DNA of 64,000 nucleotides from Mycolicibacterium parafortuitum (GTDB lineage: Bacteria; Actinomycetota; Actinomycetes; Mycobacteriales; Mycobacteriaceae). Each line of letters opens with the position of its first letter. Positions within the stretch are counted from its first letter, which is position 1. A program made the position numbers and the translations under genes. Positions 1 through 13,191 of the stretch are shown here, in pieces. Under the pieces are notes generated by a model. It had not been told where the DNA came from and made no database searches. It saw only the letters and a program-made list of their open reading frames with translations. The DNA lies in the NCBI RefSeq assembly GCF_010725485.1, contig NZ_AP022598.1, positions 1,674,001-1,738,000 of the forward strand, given 5' to 3'.

Positions 1-495
1 GTCGCGGCCAACCACGACAATGCGACGCTGGCGCTGAAGTCCGGTGGTGCGCTGCTGGTGTACCCGGGCGGTGACTACGAGGTGTTCCGGCCGTCGTGGA
101 AGCGGCACGAGGTCGACTTCGGTGGCCGTAAGGGCTACGTGAAGCTGGCCCGTGAAGCGGGTGTGCCGATCGTGCCGATCGCATCGGTCGGCGGGCAGGA
201 GGCGGCGCTGTTCCTCGACCGCGGCCAGTGGCTGGCGAAGCTGCTGCGTGTCGACAAGATCGCCCGACTCAAGAGCGTGCCGATCCTGCTCGCGCCGCCG
301 TGGGGGATCGCGGTCAGCGACATGATCCCGCGAGTGCCGTTGCCGACGAAGATCGTCATCGAGGTGCAGGAACCGATCGCCGCGGACGACATCGCGAGCA
401 GCGACGACGACGACGTCAACGACAGGGTGCTGGCCAGCCTGCAGTCCGCGGTCGACCGGCTGGCCGCCGAACGACGTCTCCCGGTGATCGGATGA
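1..495 (+). CDS. Lysophospholipid acyltransferase family protein (C-terminal part)
   Basis: The reading frame is open from the first base, so the gene starts outside the window; 164 residues remain. It resembles the C-terminal part of PlsC-like acyltransferases, which acylate lysophospholipids or other acceptors at the membrane face. Visible are the substrate-pocket block YPGGDYEVFRPSW and the following GVPIVPI strand; the HX4D catalytic block would lie upstream. This form (PGG-E with a long loop before VDFGGRKGYVKLA) is typical of the mycobacterial branch. The stop overlaps the next start as ATGA, so the SRPBCC gene is probably cotranslated. The acceptor substrate cannot be deduced. Confidence 0.85.
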   Translation, partial: VAANHDNATLALKSGGALLVYPGGDYEVFRPSWKRHEVDFGGRKGYVKLAREAGVPIVPIASVGGQEAALFLDRGQWLAKLLRVDKIARLKSVPILLAPPWGIAVSDMIPRVPLPTKIVIEVQEPIAADDIASSDDDDVNDRVLASLQSAVDRLAAERRLPVIG

Positions 496-926
496 GGCTC
501 TCGCGCAGCGTCGTCATCGACGCCGAACCACACGAGGTGTGGAAGCACGTCAGCGATCCCGGCTGCTATCCGGAGTTCATGGCCAGCCTGGAGCGCTGGG
601 AAACCGTGACCGAGGGCCCCGTCGGCGTCGGCTCGCGCTACACCGTGCACTGGAAGGTCGGCTCGGTGCCGATCGGCGGCGTGATAGAGGTCGTCGAGTT
701 CGACGAGAACCGCGACCTGGCCTGGATCGGCATCACCGGGGTCACCCTGCGGGGCCGGTTCCGCATGCGCGAGGCAGGCGAGGGCCGCACCAAGGTCACC
801 TTCCGATTGTCCTATGAGGCGCCCGGCGGTCTGCTCGGTCTGATCGCCGACCGCGTCGCGTCGGGACAGGTGTCCCGGTTGATGGGCCAGACCGTGAAGC
901 GCCTGAAAGCACTCGTCGAGAGCTGA
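492..926 (+). CDS. SRPBCC (polyketide cyclase/START-like) family protein
   Basis: 144 residues, starting at the ATG that overlaps the acyltransferase stop. The N-terminus RLSRSVVIDAEPHEVWKHVS and the later pattern of alternating beta strands ending in a long C-terminal helix (VSRLMGQTVKRLKALVES) fit the START/Bet v1-like fold that binds a hydrophobic ligand in a central cavity. Mycobacteria carry many such proteins; most have no known ligand. Coupling to a lipid acyltransferase suggests a lipid-binding role, but that is inference from context only. Confidence 0.85.
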   Translation: MRLSRSVVIDAEPHEVWKHVSDPGCYPEFMASLERWETVTEGPVGVGSRYTVHWKVGSVPIGGVIEVVEFDENRDLAWIGITGVTLRGRFRMREAGEGRTKVTFRLSYEAPGGLLGLIADRVASGQVSRLMGQTVKRLKALVES

Positions 927-935
927 CGGGCGGCG

Positions 936-1760
936 TCAACCCCGCGGCGGCGGGAAGTACATCTCCTGGCGCACCGAGCACACCAGCTCGCCGCTACGGT
1001 TGAACATCGTGCCGCGCGCCAGCGCCAGCGTGTCGGCGCTGCTCGGTGACGACATGTCGTAGAGCATCCAGTCGGACAGATCCGCCGCGGCGTGGAACCA
1101 CACCGAATGGTCACGCTGCGCGGCCATCGCGGGACCGCTGCGGGCGGCGTACGCGGGTTCGGTCAGCGTCACCGCCGACAGGTACGCGACCAGCGACGCG
1201 GTCAGCACCGGGTCGTCGGGCACCTCGCCGTCCGGTCGCCACCAGATCCGGGCCGGCGCCGGCGGGCCGGTCTCGGCGACGACGACGCGCCGCTCGAACC
1301 AGCGCAGGCTGGCCCACATCCCCGCGGCGGCGTCGGCTTCGGCGAAGTGCGGTGGGACGACCGGCAACGACTCCGGTGCGGGGACGTCGGGACACGGCGG
1401 CTGATACGTCACGCCGGCGGCGGTCTCGGTGGGCAGCTTGAACGACGACATCGCCTCCAGCAGGATCTCCTCGCCTTGGCGTGCGGTGACCCGGCGCGCC
1501 GTGAACGTGCGGCCCTCCTGCAGCGTCACCACCTCGAACGTGACCGGATCCCGGGAGTCGCCGGGCCGCAGGAAGTACGTGTGCACGCTGTGCGGCGCGC
1601 GGCCGGGGGAGGTCAGGCTCGCGGCGAGCAGGGCCTGCGCCGAGATGTGCCCGCCGAGGATGTGATTGGCGGGTGCGGGCAACTGCTTGCCGACGAACGT
1701 TCCCGCGTCGACCCGCTCAAGCTGCATGGAGGCGAGCACGTCGCCCAGCGAAGAAGACAC
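936..1760 (-). CDS. TesB-like acyl-CoA thioesterase (double hotdog)
   Basis: 274 residues, GTG start. The N-terminal half has the TesB block GGHISAQALLAAS and RPGDSRDPVTFEV, and the C-terminal half has RDHSVWFH and the terminal SGELVCSVRQEM strand, so both hotdog repeats are present. Thioesterase II enzymes hydrolyse medium and long acyl-CoAs. The Gln before EM at the end is retained, but the position that is normally Asp in a YxSD motif reads SA (LVAYLSAVTLTEP), so the classical Asp-Thr-Gln triad looks incomplete. It may have altered substrate use or low activity. It converges on the SRPBCC gene with a 9-nt gap. Confidence 0.85.
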   Translation of the reverse strand: MSSSLGDVLASMQLERVDAGTFVGKQLPAPANHILGGHISAQALLAASLTSPGRAPHSVHTYFLRPGDSRDPVTFEVVTLQEGRTFTARRVTARQGEEILLEAMSSFKLPTETAAGVTYQPPCPDVPAPESLPVVPPHFAEADAAAGMWASLRWFERRVVVAETGPPAPARIWWRPDGEVPDDPVLTASLVAYLSAVTLTEPAYAARSGPAMAAQRDHSVWFHAAADLSDWMLYDMSSPSSADTLALARGTMFNRSGELVCSVRQEMYFPPPRG

Positions 1761-1784
1761 GCCGGTATCTTGCCTGACTCCAGA

Positions 1785-2972
1785 TCAGGCCCCGCTGCGC
1801 AGCGTCAGCACCGTGATCTCGCTCGGTGCGAACACCCGGAACGGCGGGCCCCAGAATCCGGTGCCGCGGCTGGTGTAGAGCTGCGTGCGCTCACCATGCC
1901 GGCTCAACCCCTGGACCACCGGCTGCTCCAGGCGCACCAGGAAGTTGAACGGCCAGATCTGCCCGCCGTGGGTGTGGCCGGACAGCTGCAGATCCACCCC
2001 GGCGCGCACCGCGTGCTCGACCTGCTTGGGCTGGTGTGCCAGCAGCAGCACCGGCAGAGCGGGATCGGTGCCCGCCAGCGCGGTGTCCAGGTCCGCGCCG
2101 TGCCCGCGCACGCCGGACCCGGCTGCCGTCTCGTCGTCGATGCCGGCGACCACGAGACGGTCCCCGCCGCGCTCGACGGTGATGTGCCGATTGTGCAGCG
2201 CATCCCAGCCGATGCGGTCCATGTAGTCCAGCCAGCCCTGCGCCTCGCTGAAATACTCGTGGTTGCCGGTCACGTACACGCGCGCCTTGGCGGCGCGCAC
2301 CGACGCCAGCGGTGCCGCCTGGGCGTCACGGATGTCGGTGGTGCCGTCGGCGATGTCGCCGACGTGGCAGACGATGTCGGCGTCGAGCCCGTTGACGCGC
2401 TCGACGACCGCGGCCGACCAGCGGCTGCGCTCGATCGGGCCGTAATGGGTGTCGGTGATGACGGCGACGCGCAGCCCGTCGAGCCCACGGCCCAGGCGCG
2501 GCAGCGTGACCTCGAGGCGCCGGATGCGCGGTACCCGCATCGCCTCGAAATGCCCCCACGCCAGCACCACGACCCCGACGACGAGCGTGGTCACGGCGAC
2601 GATGCGGGATCGCGCCGGGTCCGCGACGCCCGCCGCCCACAGCACCACACCGAGCAGCTGGCCGAACACCGACCACACGAACAGCACCCACGCGACTCCG
2701 AGCAGCACGTCCCCGACCACCGCCGCCCAATCGCGCTGCCTGCCGTGGCCGATCAGCATCGACGCGGGCAGCGCGACGAACCCGGCGGCGAACAGCACGG
2801 TGCCGGCGACGACCACAGCCGCCGGCCACGCCGAGCCGCCCATCACGAGCGTCCACCACGGCACACCGAACAGCAGCGCCATCACCGTGAGCACGATCAG
2901 CGTGCGCAACCACCGGCGCCGGCGCCGGGGTGCGACCTGCTGCTCGACCACCTGAGCCGGGTTCTCGGTCAT
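1785..2972 (-). CDS. Membrane-anchored metallophosphoesterase
   Basis: 395 residues. The N-terminal ~150 residues form about four membrane segments; the C-terminal domain carries all calcineurin-type metal motifs in order: DTHYG, GDIADG, GNHEYF, LLAHQP and SGHTHGG. It resembles YaeI/YkuE-like proteins that act at the membrane on phosphoester lipids or nucleotides; the natural substrate is unknown. I chose ATG 2972 because a TACTTT -10 hexamer (2979-2984) lies 6 nt upstream, the leaderless arrangement; a GTG at 2999 would add nine residues but has neither a ribosome site nor a -10. It is divergent from the SDR gene. Confidence 0.88.
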   Translation of the reverse strand: MTENPAQVVEQQVAPRRRRRWLRTLIVLTVMALLFGVPWWTLVMGGSAWPAAVVVAGTVLFAAGFVALPASMLIGHGRQRDWAAVVGDVLLGVAWVLFVWSVFGQLLGVVLWAAGVADPARSRIVAVTTLVVGVVVLAWGHFEAMRVPRIRRLEVTLPRLGRGLDGLRVAVITDTHYGPIERSRWSAAVVERVNGLDADIVCHVGDIADGTTDIRDAQAAPLASVRAAKARVYVTGNHEYFSEAQGWLDYMDRIGWDALHNRHITVERGGDRLVVAGIDDETAAGSGVRGHGADLDTALAGTDPALPVLLLAHQPKQVEHAVRAGVDLQLSGHTHGGQIWPFNFLVRLEQPVVQGLSRHGERTQLYTSRGTGFWGPPFRVFAPSEITVLTLRSGA

Positions 2973-3041
2973 CTCTCGAAAGTACCGACGGGATTCCACA
3001 ACCCCGGCCCGCAGTGTTGAATGGCCCCGGGAGGTTTACAG

Positions 3042-3878
3042 ATGACCGCAGTTTCGTTAATCACCGGTGGCGCGGGCGGTATGGGTGTGGCCAGTGCGAA
3101 GGTCGTCGGACGCGACCGCGCCGTGGTGCTGGCCGACGTCCGGAAGGAGCGGCTCGACGCCGCGGCCGCCGAACTCGCCGAGCAGGGAATTGCCGCGACC
3201 GCCGTGTACTGCGATGTCACCGACCGGGACGCGGTCGGCCGGCTGTTCGAGGCGGTCGCGCAGGTGGGGCCGCTGCACTCAGTGATCCACACCGCCGGGG
3301 TCAGCCCGAGCATGGGTGACGCCGAGTACGTGATGCGCACCAACGCGATCGGCACGCTGAACGTCAACGAGGAGTTCTTCGCCCGCGCAGGCGAGGGTGC
3401 GGCGATCGTCAACGTCGCGTCGATGGCCGCCCACCTGATGCCCGGCGAGATGATCCCTAGCGCGGCGTTCCCGCTCGCGTTGTCCGACATCGACGCGTTC
3501 ATGGCGGCGACTCTGCAGGCCTGCGACATCGCCGGACCGGAGGCCCGCTCAGGTCTCGCGTACGCGGTCAGCAAGAGTTTCGTGCGGTGGTTCAGCAGCG
3601 CCCACGCCGAACGGTTCAACGGCAAGGGGCTGCGGATCGTGTCGGTGTCCCCGGGATCGGTGGACACCGAGATGGGCCGGCTCGAGGAACAAGCCGGTGC
3701 GGGCGCGCTGGTCGCCGACGCCGCGGTGCCCCGGTGGGGTAAACCTGAGGAGATGGCCGAACTACTCGCGTTCTGTGTGTCCGACAAGGCCGGCTACCTC
3801 ACCGGCACCGACATCCTCAACGACGGCGGCGTGGTCGCGTCGATGACCGAGCGGGCCCGGGTCGCACAATCCGGTTGA
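3042..3878 (+). CDS. Short-chain dehydrogenase/reductase (3-alpha-HSD-like)
   Basis: 278 residues. The cofactor loop TGGAGGMG sits at the extreme N-terminus and the catalytic YAVSK is present, with an insertion (SDIDAFMAATLQACDI) before it as in 3-alpha-hydroxysteroid dehydrogenase-like SDRs. NAD(P)-dependent oxidoreduction of an alcohol or ketone is expected; a steroid substrate is only a family-level guess. ATG 3042 has a good GGGAGG ribosome site 7 nt upstream. An ATG at 3021 in the same frame lies before that site and is rejected. The stop overlaps the start of the exporter gene. Confidence 0.9.
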   Translation: MTAVSLITGGAGGMGVASAKVVGRDRAVVLADVRKERLDAAAAELAEQGIAATAVYCDVTDRDAVGRLFEAVAQVGPLHSVIHTAGVSPSMGDAEYVMRTNAIGTLNVNEEFFARAGEGAAIVNVASMAAHLMPGEMIPSAAFPLALSDIDAFMAATLQACDIAGPEARSGLAYAVSKSFVRWFSSAHAERFNGKGLRIVSVSPGSVDTEMGRLEEQAGAGALVADAAVPRWGKPEEMAELLAFCVSDKAGYLTGTDILNDGGVVASMTERARVAQSG

Positions 3879-4723
3879 CCCCGTACGTCGCCGGGTTCTT
3901 CATCGCCGGCGCCGTCTCGCAGTACCTGGGGGCCGCGGTCGGGGTGTTCCTGTTCGACACCACGGATCCCGCGACGGTCGCCTGGCTGCGCGCCGCGGGC
4001 GCCGGGGTGATCCTGCTGGCCTGGCGACGGCCGTGGCGACGGCCCTGGACGCCGCGAATGATGTTCGCGGCGGCCGCTTTCGGGTTCGTGACGCTGGCGA
4101 TGAACGTGGCGTTCTACGAGGCGATCGCCCGCATCCCGCTCGGCACCGCCGTGGCGATCGAGTTCGCCGGCCCGGTCGCGGTTGCCGCCGCCGGGTCGCG
4201 GCGGGCCCGCGACGTGCTCGCCGTGGTGCTGGTCGCGGTGGGGGTGTACCTGGTCGCCGGGGTGTCGACGGACGTGGATCCGGTCGGTGCGGGGTTCGCG
4301 GCGATCGCCGCGGCACTGTGGGCGGGCTACATCCTGCTCGGTAAGCGGGTCGCCGACGCCGGAGCCGGGGTCGACTCACTGGCGGTCGGGATGGCGCTGG
4401 CGGCGACGGTCTCGGCGCCGGTACTGCTAGGGATCCAGGTGGCCGCTGCCCCTGCGGTTTTCACCGATCCCCGCACCTGGGTGCTCGGAATCGGGGTCGG
4501 GGTGCTCTCCAGCGCGATCCCGTACGCGCTCGACCAGCATGTGCTGACCCGCATCGGGCGGGAACGCTTCGCGTTGCTGCTCGCGCTGCTACCCGCCACC
4601 GCGGCCGTGATCGGCGCCGTGGTGTTGGCCCAGCGCCCGACAGTCAGCGAGGTGGCGGGTATCGCGTGCGTGATGCTCGCGCTCGCGGTCACCGCGAGAG
4701 CCGCCGGCGAGCCGATAGGATGA
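3875..4723 (+). CDS. EamA/DMT-family transporter
   Basis: 282 residues with about ten hydrophobic helices in two EamA repeats (first near residues 10-130, second near 140-275), matching RhtA-type drug/metabolite exporters in length. The start is TTG inside a TTGA overlap with the SDR stop, so translation is probably coupled; no better start exists downstream before the first helix. Such carriers export amino acids or small metabolites. The neighbours suggest a common catabolic unit, but the cargo is unknown. Confidence 0.85.
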   Translation: MTPYVAGFFIAGAVSQYLGAAVGVFLFDTTDPATVAWLRAAGAGVILLAWRRPWRRPWTPRMMFAAAAFGFVTLAMNVAFYEAIARIPLGTAVAIEFAGPVAVAAAGSRRARDVLAVVLVAVGVYLVAGVSTDVDPVGAGFAAIAAALWAGYILLGKRVADAGAGVDSLAVGMALAATVSAPVLLGIQVAAAPAVFTDPRTWVLGIGVGVLSSAIPYALDQHVLTRIGRERFALLLALLPATAAVIGAVVLAQRPTVSEVAGIACVMLALAVTARAAGEPIG

Positions 4724-4727
4724 CCGG

Positions 4728-6023
4728 GTGAGCTGTTGCCACACCGACGGAACCGAGGGTGCGTTCACCGTCGACGCGTCCAGGATCACCTTCGGTCGCG
4801 GCTGCCTCACCGAGCTCGGTGACCGCGCCGCGGCGCTCGGCATCACCAGGGCCGCACTGTTCTCCGACCCGACCATCGCCGCGCTGGAGGTCTTCGACAC
4901 CGCCGCGCGCTCGCTGCGCGCCGCCGGGATCGACGTGGTGGCCTACACCGACGTGCGCGTCGAGCCGACCGACGAATCCTTCAAGCAGGCAGCGGCTTTC
5001 GCGTCCGAGACCGCCGCCGACGGCTACATCTCGGTCGGCGGCGGCTCGGTCATCGACACCGCCAAGGCCGCGAACCTCTACGCTACCCATCCCGCGGACT
5101 TCCTCGACTACGTCAATGCGCCCGTCGGGGCCGGCGCCCCCGTACCCGGGCCATTGCGGCCGCACATCGCATGCCCGACGACGTCGGGCACCGGCAGCGA
5201 GGTGACCGGCATCGCGATCTTCGACCTGCTGTCGATGGCGGCCAAGACGGGTATCGCGTCACCGGCGCTGCGCCCCACCGAGGCCCTCGTCGACCCCGAC
5301 TGCACCGACACGCTGCCGCCGAATGTGGTGGCGTGCAGCGGTCTTGACGTGCTCTCGCACGCGCTGGAGTCCTACACGGCGCGTCCCTACACGCGCCGCC
5401 CGGCGCCGCCGCGGCCGACCCAGCGTCCGATGAGCCAGGGCGCGAACCCGTGGAGCGACCTGGGCTGCGGCGAGGCGTTGCGCCTGCTCGGCAGGTACCT
5501 GGGGCGCGCGGTCGACGACGCGTCCGACCGGGAGGCCCGCGAACAGGTGATGTGGGCCGCGACGCTGGCGGGCATCGCGTTCGGCAACGCCGGGGTGCAT
5601 CTGCCGCACGCGATGGCATATGCGGTGGCCGGGCAGGTCCGTGACTTCCGGCCCACGGGCTATCCCGACGCCGAACCGATGGTGCCGCACGGGATGTCGG
5701 TGATCCTCAACGCCCCGGCAGCGTTCCGGCGCACCGCGCACACCGATCCGGGCCGGCACCTGTTCGCCGCCGAACAACTGGGCGCCGACGTGCGCGGCGC
5801 CGGAGCCGATGACGCCGGTGCGGTACTGGCCGAGCATCTGATCGCGATCATGCGCCGCGTCGGCATGCCCAACGGGCTGGAGGGCGTCGGCTACACCGGC
5901 GCCGACAGCCCGGCACTGGCCGACGGTGCCTGGCCGCAGCAGCGGCTGCTGGCCAACGCGCCCATCGAGATCGACAGGACGGTGCTGGCCGGTACCTTCG
6001 ACGAATCGATGCGGTACTGGTGA
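4728..6023 (+). CDS. Iron-containing alcohol dehydrogenase, hydroxyacid-oxoacid transhydrogenase type
   Basis: 431 residues, GTG start. The NAD-binding loop [16 protein letters not shown], the TTSGTGSE motif and the metal ligands in [19 protein letters not shown] and VPHGMSV identify an Fe-ADH of group III. The insertion after the first His and the length match ADHFE1/HOT proteins, which interconvert 4-hydroxybutyrate and 2-oxoglutarate with succinic semialdehyde and 2-hydroxyglutarate. A TAGGAT hexamer at 4716-4721, 6 nt before the GTG, suggests a leaderless start, so the gene may have its own promoter although it follows the exporter by 4 nt. The N-terminal SCCHTD contains an unusual Cys pair. 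Confidence 0.9.
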   Translation: MSCCHTDGTEGAFTVDASRITFGRGCLTELGDRAAALGITRAALFSDPTIAALEVFDTAARSLRAAGIDVVAYTDVRVEPTDESFKQAAAFASETAADGYISVGGGSVIDTAKAANLYATHPADFLDYVNAPVGAGAPVPGPLRPHIACPTTSGTGSEVTGIAIFDLLSMAAKTGIASPALRPTEALVDPDCTDTLPPNVVACSGLDVLSHALESYTARPYTRRPAPPRPTQRPMSQGANPWSDLGCGEALRLLGRYLGRAVDDASDREAREQVMWAATLAGIAFGNAGVHLPHAMAYAVAGQVRDFRPTGYPDAEPMVPHGMSVILNAPAAFRRTAHTDPGRHLFAAEQLGADVRGAGADDAGAVLAEHLIAIMRRVGMPNGLEGVGYTGADSPALADGAWPQQRLLANAPIEIDRTVLAGTFDESMRYW

Positions 6024-6036
6024 GAGCGCCGCGCCG

Positions 6037-6450
<414 letters not shown>

Positions 6451-6465
<15 letters not shown>

Positions 6466-6573
6466 GATCGCCGCGGCGAGGGGGCCGCACGCGGCGCACA
6501 GGCTGGAGTCGAAGGTCGGGTAACCGCATGCCGGGCAATTGGTCACCAGGCGTGCGTCGGGGGTGGCAGGCAT
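6451..6573 (-). CDS. Small zinc-ribbon protein (40 aa)
   Basis: A 40-residue protein, MPATPDARLVTNCPACGYPT and onward, with a CPACG...LCAACG pair of knuckles that should bind one zinc. The ATG at 6573 has a strong AGGAG ribosome site 6 nt upstream, which is the main reason to call it real. It lies 10 nt after the stop of the hydrolase gene on the same strand, so it is probably the last gene of that operon. Function unknown; short double-knuckle proteins often mediate protein or nucleic-acid contacts. Confidence 0.6.
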
Positions 6574-6583
6574 GCGGCTCCTC

Positions 6584-7261
6584 TCACGATTCTCGGGCTG
6601 CTGAAGCGATGTGGTCGGCCACCTCGGCCGTGACGGAGCGGGTGGCCTCGTCATCGGCGGGGGCGTAGCGATCGTGGGCCGAATCATACCTCGCACCAGC
6701 GATGTTCCCGTGGTCGGCGGCGAGCTCGACCAGCCGTACCGGCCAGTCGCGGGCCCGCAACTGAGCGGCGAACGCGCGGCTGACCGCCGGAGCCACCACG
6801 TCGTCGGCGCTGCCGTGCAGCAGCGTGAACGGTGGCCGCCGCCCGGCTCCGGTCAGCGCGTCACCGACATCGAGGCCAAATATGGGGTCGCGCACCATGA
6901 ATGCGCCCGCCAGGCACACGGTGAAGGCCAACTCCAGACCGATGTCGGCGGCCCGTGCCGCCAGCCCGGCCGCCGCGACCCCGCCCAGCGACCACCCGAT
7001 CACCCCGAGCCCGGTTTCGGCGCGGGACCACTGGCGCGCGAAATCGGCGGATGCCAGCAGGTCGGACCGTCCGCTGTCGGTGCTATGTGAATCCCAGTCC
7101 GGGACAACCACACTCAGCCCGCGATCGACGAGCATTCCGGCCAGGGTGCGTACCGTCGCCCGCGCGTCGGTCTGTGTTCCGTGCCATAGCAGCACCGTGC
7201 GGTCGATCGGGTCACCGTAGAGGTCCACCGGCCGGCCCGGGGCGTACTCCTGTGTCCTCAC
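6584..7261 (-). CDS. Alpha/beta hydrolase (dienelactone hydrolase-like)
   Basis: 225 residues. A nucleophile elbow GWSLGG, an acid in HGSADDVV and a histidine in ADHGN give a complete Ser-Asp-His triad. The start is the GTG within a GTGA overlap with the epimerase stop; the open frame extends 43 codons further upstream but that part is antisense-like sequence inside the epimerase gene. Expected to be a cytoplasmic esterase or hydrolase of unknown substrate. It is coupled to the upstream epimerase. Confidence 0.85.
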   Translation of the reverse strand: MRTQEYAPGRPVDLYGDPIDRTVLLWHGTQTDARATVRTLAGMLVDRGLSVVVPDWDSHSTDSGRSDLLASADFARQWSRAETGLGVIGWSLGGVAAAGLAARAADIGLELAFTVCLAGAFMVRDPIFGLDVGDALTGAGRRPPFTLLHGSADDVVAPAVSRAFAAQLRARDWPVRLVELAADHGNIAGARYDSAHDRYAPADDEATRSVTAEVADHIASAARES

Positions 7262-8268
7262 CCGCCGCGCCTGACGGCGGCGGCCAGTGCGGAAAGCGTC
7301 TCCTCCGCGGTGAATTTCGGGTGCCACCCGAGTAGTTGCCTGGCCCGGCTGGTGTCCATCACCACCGACGTGCGTCCCGCGTGCAGCCATTCCAGGCTGG
7401 ACGGTACGAACGGCAGCCGGGCCAGCACCTCCGACGTCGCGGTGGCGGCCGCGTGCGGGACCCGCACCGGTCGCGCGCCGAGCGCTTCGCCGACCGCCGA
7501 CATCGACAGCACGCCGTCACCGGCGATGTTGTAGGCCCCCGCGGGGGCGTCGGTCGTGGTCACCGCGAGCACGATCGCGTTCGCGACGTCGTCGTGGTGC
7601 ACCAGCTGCAGCGGCGTGCCCGGGTCCGGGAACGGCGGCTTCAGCAACGGCAGCGCCTGGCTGACCCTGCGCACCGGCATCGGCAGCTGGTTCCACGGCA
7701 TCGCGTTGGCGAGCGCGGTCGCGTGGGGTCCGGCGACGATGCACGGCCGCAACACGTAGACCTCCAACCCGCTGCCGTCGGTGATCTCGTGCAGCGCGGC
7801 CTCGCACGCGGCTTTCTGTTCGGAGTAGTAGTGCTCGGCCGACCCGCGCACCGGCACGTCCTCGGTGATCGGCACCGGGTTGTCGGAGTGGTAGCCGTAG
7901 GCGGCCACCGAGGAGGTGTAGACCAGGCGGCGGGTCCGGGGAGAAGCCGCATCCCGGCAACCCACCGCCGCCTCGAACACGTTGCGGGTGCCTTCCAGGT
8001 TGACGCGCGCGCTCTCCTCCCGCGACCCCATGATGATGAACGCGAGATGCACCAGCACGTCGGCGTCGGCGACGAGGTCTGCGACGGCATCGCGGTCGAG
8101 GATGTCGCCTTGGCGGTACACGGTTTTCGTCCACCCCCGCGCGGCGGGGTCGAACGGGCGCCGGGCCATCCCGACGATCTCTGCGACAGCGGGCGACGCC
8201 TCCAGCGCCGTGATCGTCGAGATCCCGATCTCCCCCGTCGGCCCGGTGACCGCGACCCGCAGCGACAT
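7258..8268 (-). CDS. NAD-dependent epimerase/dehydratase (extended SDR)
   Basis: 336 residues, ATG start. The Rossmann loop is VTGPTGEIG and the active site is YYSEQKAA (YxxxK), with a catalytic Ser-rich strand VYTSSVAAYG before it. The overall length and the C-terminal substrate-binding region fit extended SDRs such as nucleoside-sugar epimerases or 3-beta-HSD-like enzymes. First gene of a three-gene unit with the hydrolase and the zinc-ribbon protein. Confidence 0.88.
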   Translation of the reverse strand: MSLRVAVTGPTGEIGISTITALEASPAVAEIVGMARRPFDPAARGWTKTVYRQGDILDRDAVADLVADADVLVHLAFIIMGSREESARVNLEGTRNVFEAAVGCRDAASPRTRRLVYTSSVAAYGYHSDNPVPITEDVPVRGSAEHYYSEQKAACEAALHEITDGSGLEVYVLRPCIVAGPHATALANAMPWNQLPMPVRRVSQALPLLKPPFPDPGTPLQLVHHDDVANAIVLAVTTTDAPAGAYNIAGDGVLSMSAVGEALGARPVRVPHAAATATSEVLARLPFVPSSLEWLHAGRTSVVMDTSRARQLLGWHPKFTAEETLSALAAAVRRGG

Positions 8269-8317
8269 GACGTTCGGATAGCCCGCCCGGCGGCGGGCGA
8301 AACCGGCCGGGGTCGGA

Positions 8318-8665
8318 CTAGCCGATGTCGGATTCGTCGTCGGCGGTGAGTGCCGCGGCGGTGAAGAAGTCCAGCAGACCGGTGATGGTGAGCACCCGTT
8401 CGAGCTGCGCAGGTCGTTCGTCGAGGTGCAGGCGAAGCCCGGCCGCCGACGTGCGCCGGTGGATCATCACCAGGCCGGACAGCCCGGCCGAATCGCAGAA
8501 CGCCAGCTCGGTGAAGTCCAGGTGCAGATCCTGCAGTCCGGAGTGTTGCGCCAGCAGCTCGCCGACCGTGTCGACGAGCAAGCCGGTGCTTCCGTAGTCG
8601 AGGTCGCCCGAGACACGGATGCGGCTGGAGTGGGCTGTGTTGTGAACAGCGAGTGTGAGTTTCAT
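8318..8665 (-). CDS. STAS-domain anti-sigma factor antagonist
   Basis: 115 residues, a single STAS domain. The phosphorylatable serine is in CDSAGLSGL (Ser59), the site used by SpoIIAA/RsbV proteins in partner switching: the dephosphorylated form binds an anti-sigma kinase and frees a sigma factor. The ATG overlaps the stop of the B12-protein gene as ATGA. It is the last gene of the SpoIIE-B12-STAS operon; the SpoIIE phosphatase encoded first is the obvious activator. No anti-sigma kinase is encoded nearby, so the partner lies elsewhere. Confidence 0.9.
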   Translation of the reverse strand: MKLTLAVHNTAHSSRIRVSGDLDYGSTGLLVDTVGELLAQHSGLQDLHLDFTELAFCDSAGLSGLVMIHRRTSAAGLRLHLDERPAQLERVLTITGLLDFFTAAALTADDESDIG

Positions 8666-9734
8666 GCAGGCAGTGGGGGGTTGGCGGATACGGACAGGGG
8701 GAGCGCGGCGTGGGCCGCGCCGAGAAGACGTCGGGCGCGAGGGAAGTCGCGCAATTGGCCGGCCAACGAGTCCAGGGCCGGGCTCAGTGAGTCCGCGGGC
8801 ACCCCGCGGGCGACGAGGATCTCGGCGGTCCAGCCGATGAACTGGGTGAACAGCTCGTCGTCGTCGACGTACAGCGCGGTCGCGAGGAACTCGACGATGT
8901 GGGCGATGTCCTCGACGGTGCGGTCACGCTGGGCTTCGGTGTACCCGCGCATCGCGGGGTATCTGTCCTCGAGGTCGGTGACCGTCGTCTTGATCAGCGT
9001 CGCGCTGTCACCGCGCACCATCGTGTACTCGCCGTCGGCGAGGTGCGGCAGATCGTCGATCGGTTGGTGGGTGCTCGCGGCCGAGGCGGGGCGGACACCG
9101 CGGCTGAGGATCTCGGCGGCGGTGCGCGCGTCCGCACCCCACGCGTCGGCGCCCAGTTGCCGCGCGTAGCGGCCGTCCACGCCGAACGCGGCACCACCGG
9201 CCAGCACCGGCACGCCGGCGGCCTGGCACGCGGTGATCGCGGCGTGCGCGGTGGGCAGCCGGGTCGGGATCGAGCAGGACAACGCCACCGCGACCGGGCC
9301 GTGCTGGTGGATGTGGGCGATCAGGTGCGGCGTCGGGACCTGGGCGCCGAGGAAGTCGACCTGCCAGCCCCGCAGCCGCAGTACCTCGCCGAGAAGGCGG
9401 GCGGGCAGGGCGTGCCATTCCCCGTCCACGCACGCGACGGTGACCCGGCCGGCGAGCGGGTCGCGCCTGCACCGCGGGTGGTGGGCCAGCGCGGCGATGA
9501 CACGGTCGTTGATCGCCGTCGCCGCGTGCTCCTGCGCGACGGTGATCCGGTTGGCCGCCCACTCGGCGCCGACGCGGCGCTGCACCTCCGCGATGACCGA
9601 GAGCAGCACGTCCTCCGGATCGACCCCGGCGTCGAGTGCCGCGAAGACCGCTGCCGACGCCGCGTATTCGTCGGCGTCGAGCACCGCGTGCCACAGCCGG
9701 TCACGCAACACCCGGAAGTCGGGGTGATCAGCAC

Positions 9735-9738
<4 letters not shown>
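8662..9738 (-). CDS. CarH-like cobalamin-binding sensor without DNA-binding domain
   Basis: 358 residues. Residues ~10-88 are a four-helix bundle carrying W60 and E70-H71 with exactly nine residues between (W-x9-E-H), the signature of CarH-type AdoCbl photoreceptors. Residues ~96-215 are a Rossmann-like B12-binding domain with E107-x-H109 as the expected lower-ligand motif (family consensus E/D-x-H-x-x-G; the Gly is Pro here) and LSCS plus GGAAF loops. Residues ~225-345 are a helical domain I do not recognise, possibly the output or partner-binding part. No MerR helix-turn-helix is present. The GTG start overlaps the phosphatase stop as GTGA. Light- or cobalamin-dependent control of the partner switch is inference. 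Confidence 0.85.
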
Positions 9739-13028
<3,290 letters not shown>

Positions 13029-13191
13029 CAACCAAATCGATTCTGCCCCAGGGTCAATCGCTCAGCGAGTCGGTAACGTCAGAGCGCGCCGCGCCGATAG
13101 ACTGTCGGCGCCCACCGCGTACGGGTTTCTTTCGGGGATCGGTATTGCCGGCCGGACGGGGCGACCGATCTTCAGACCGAAGGATTGCACG

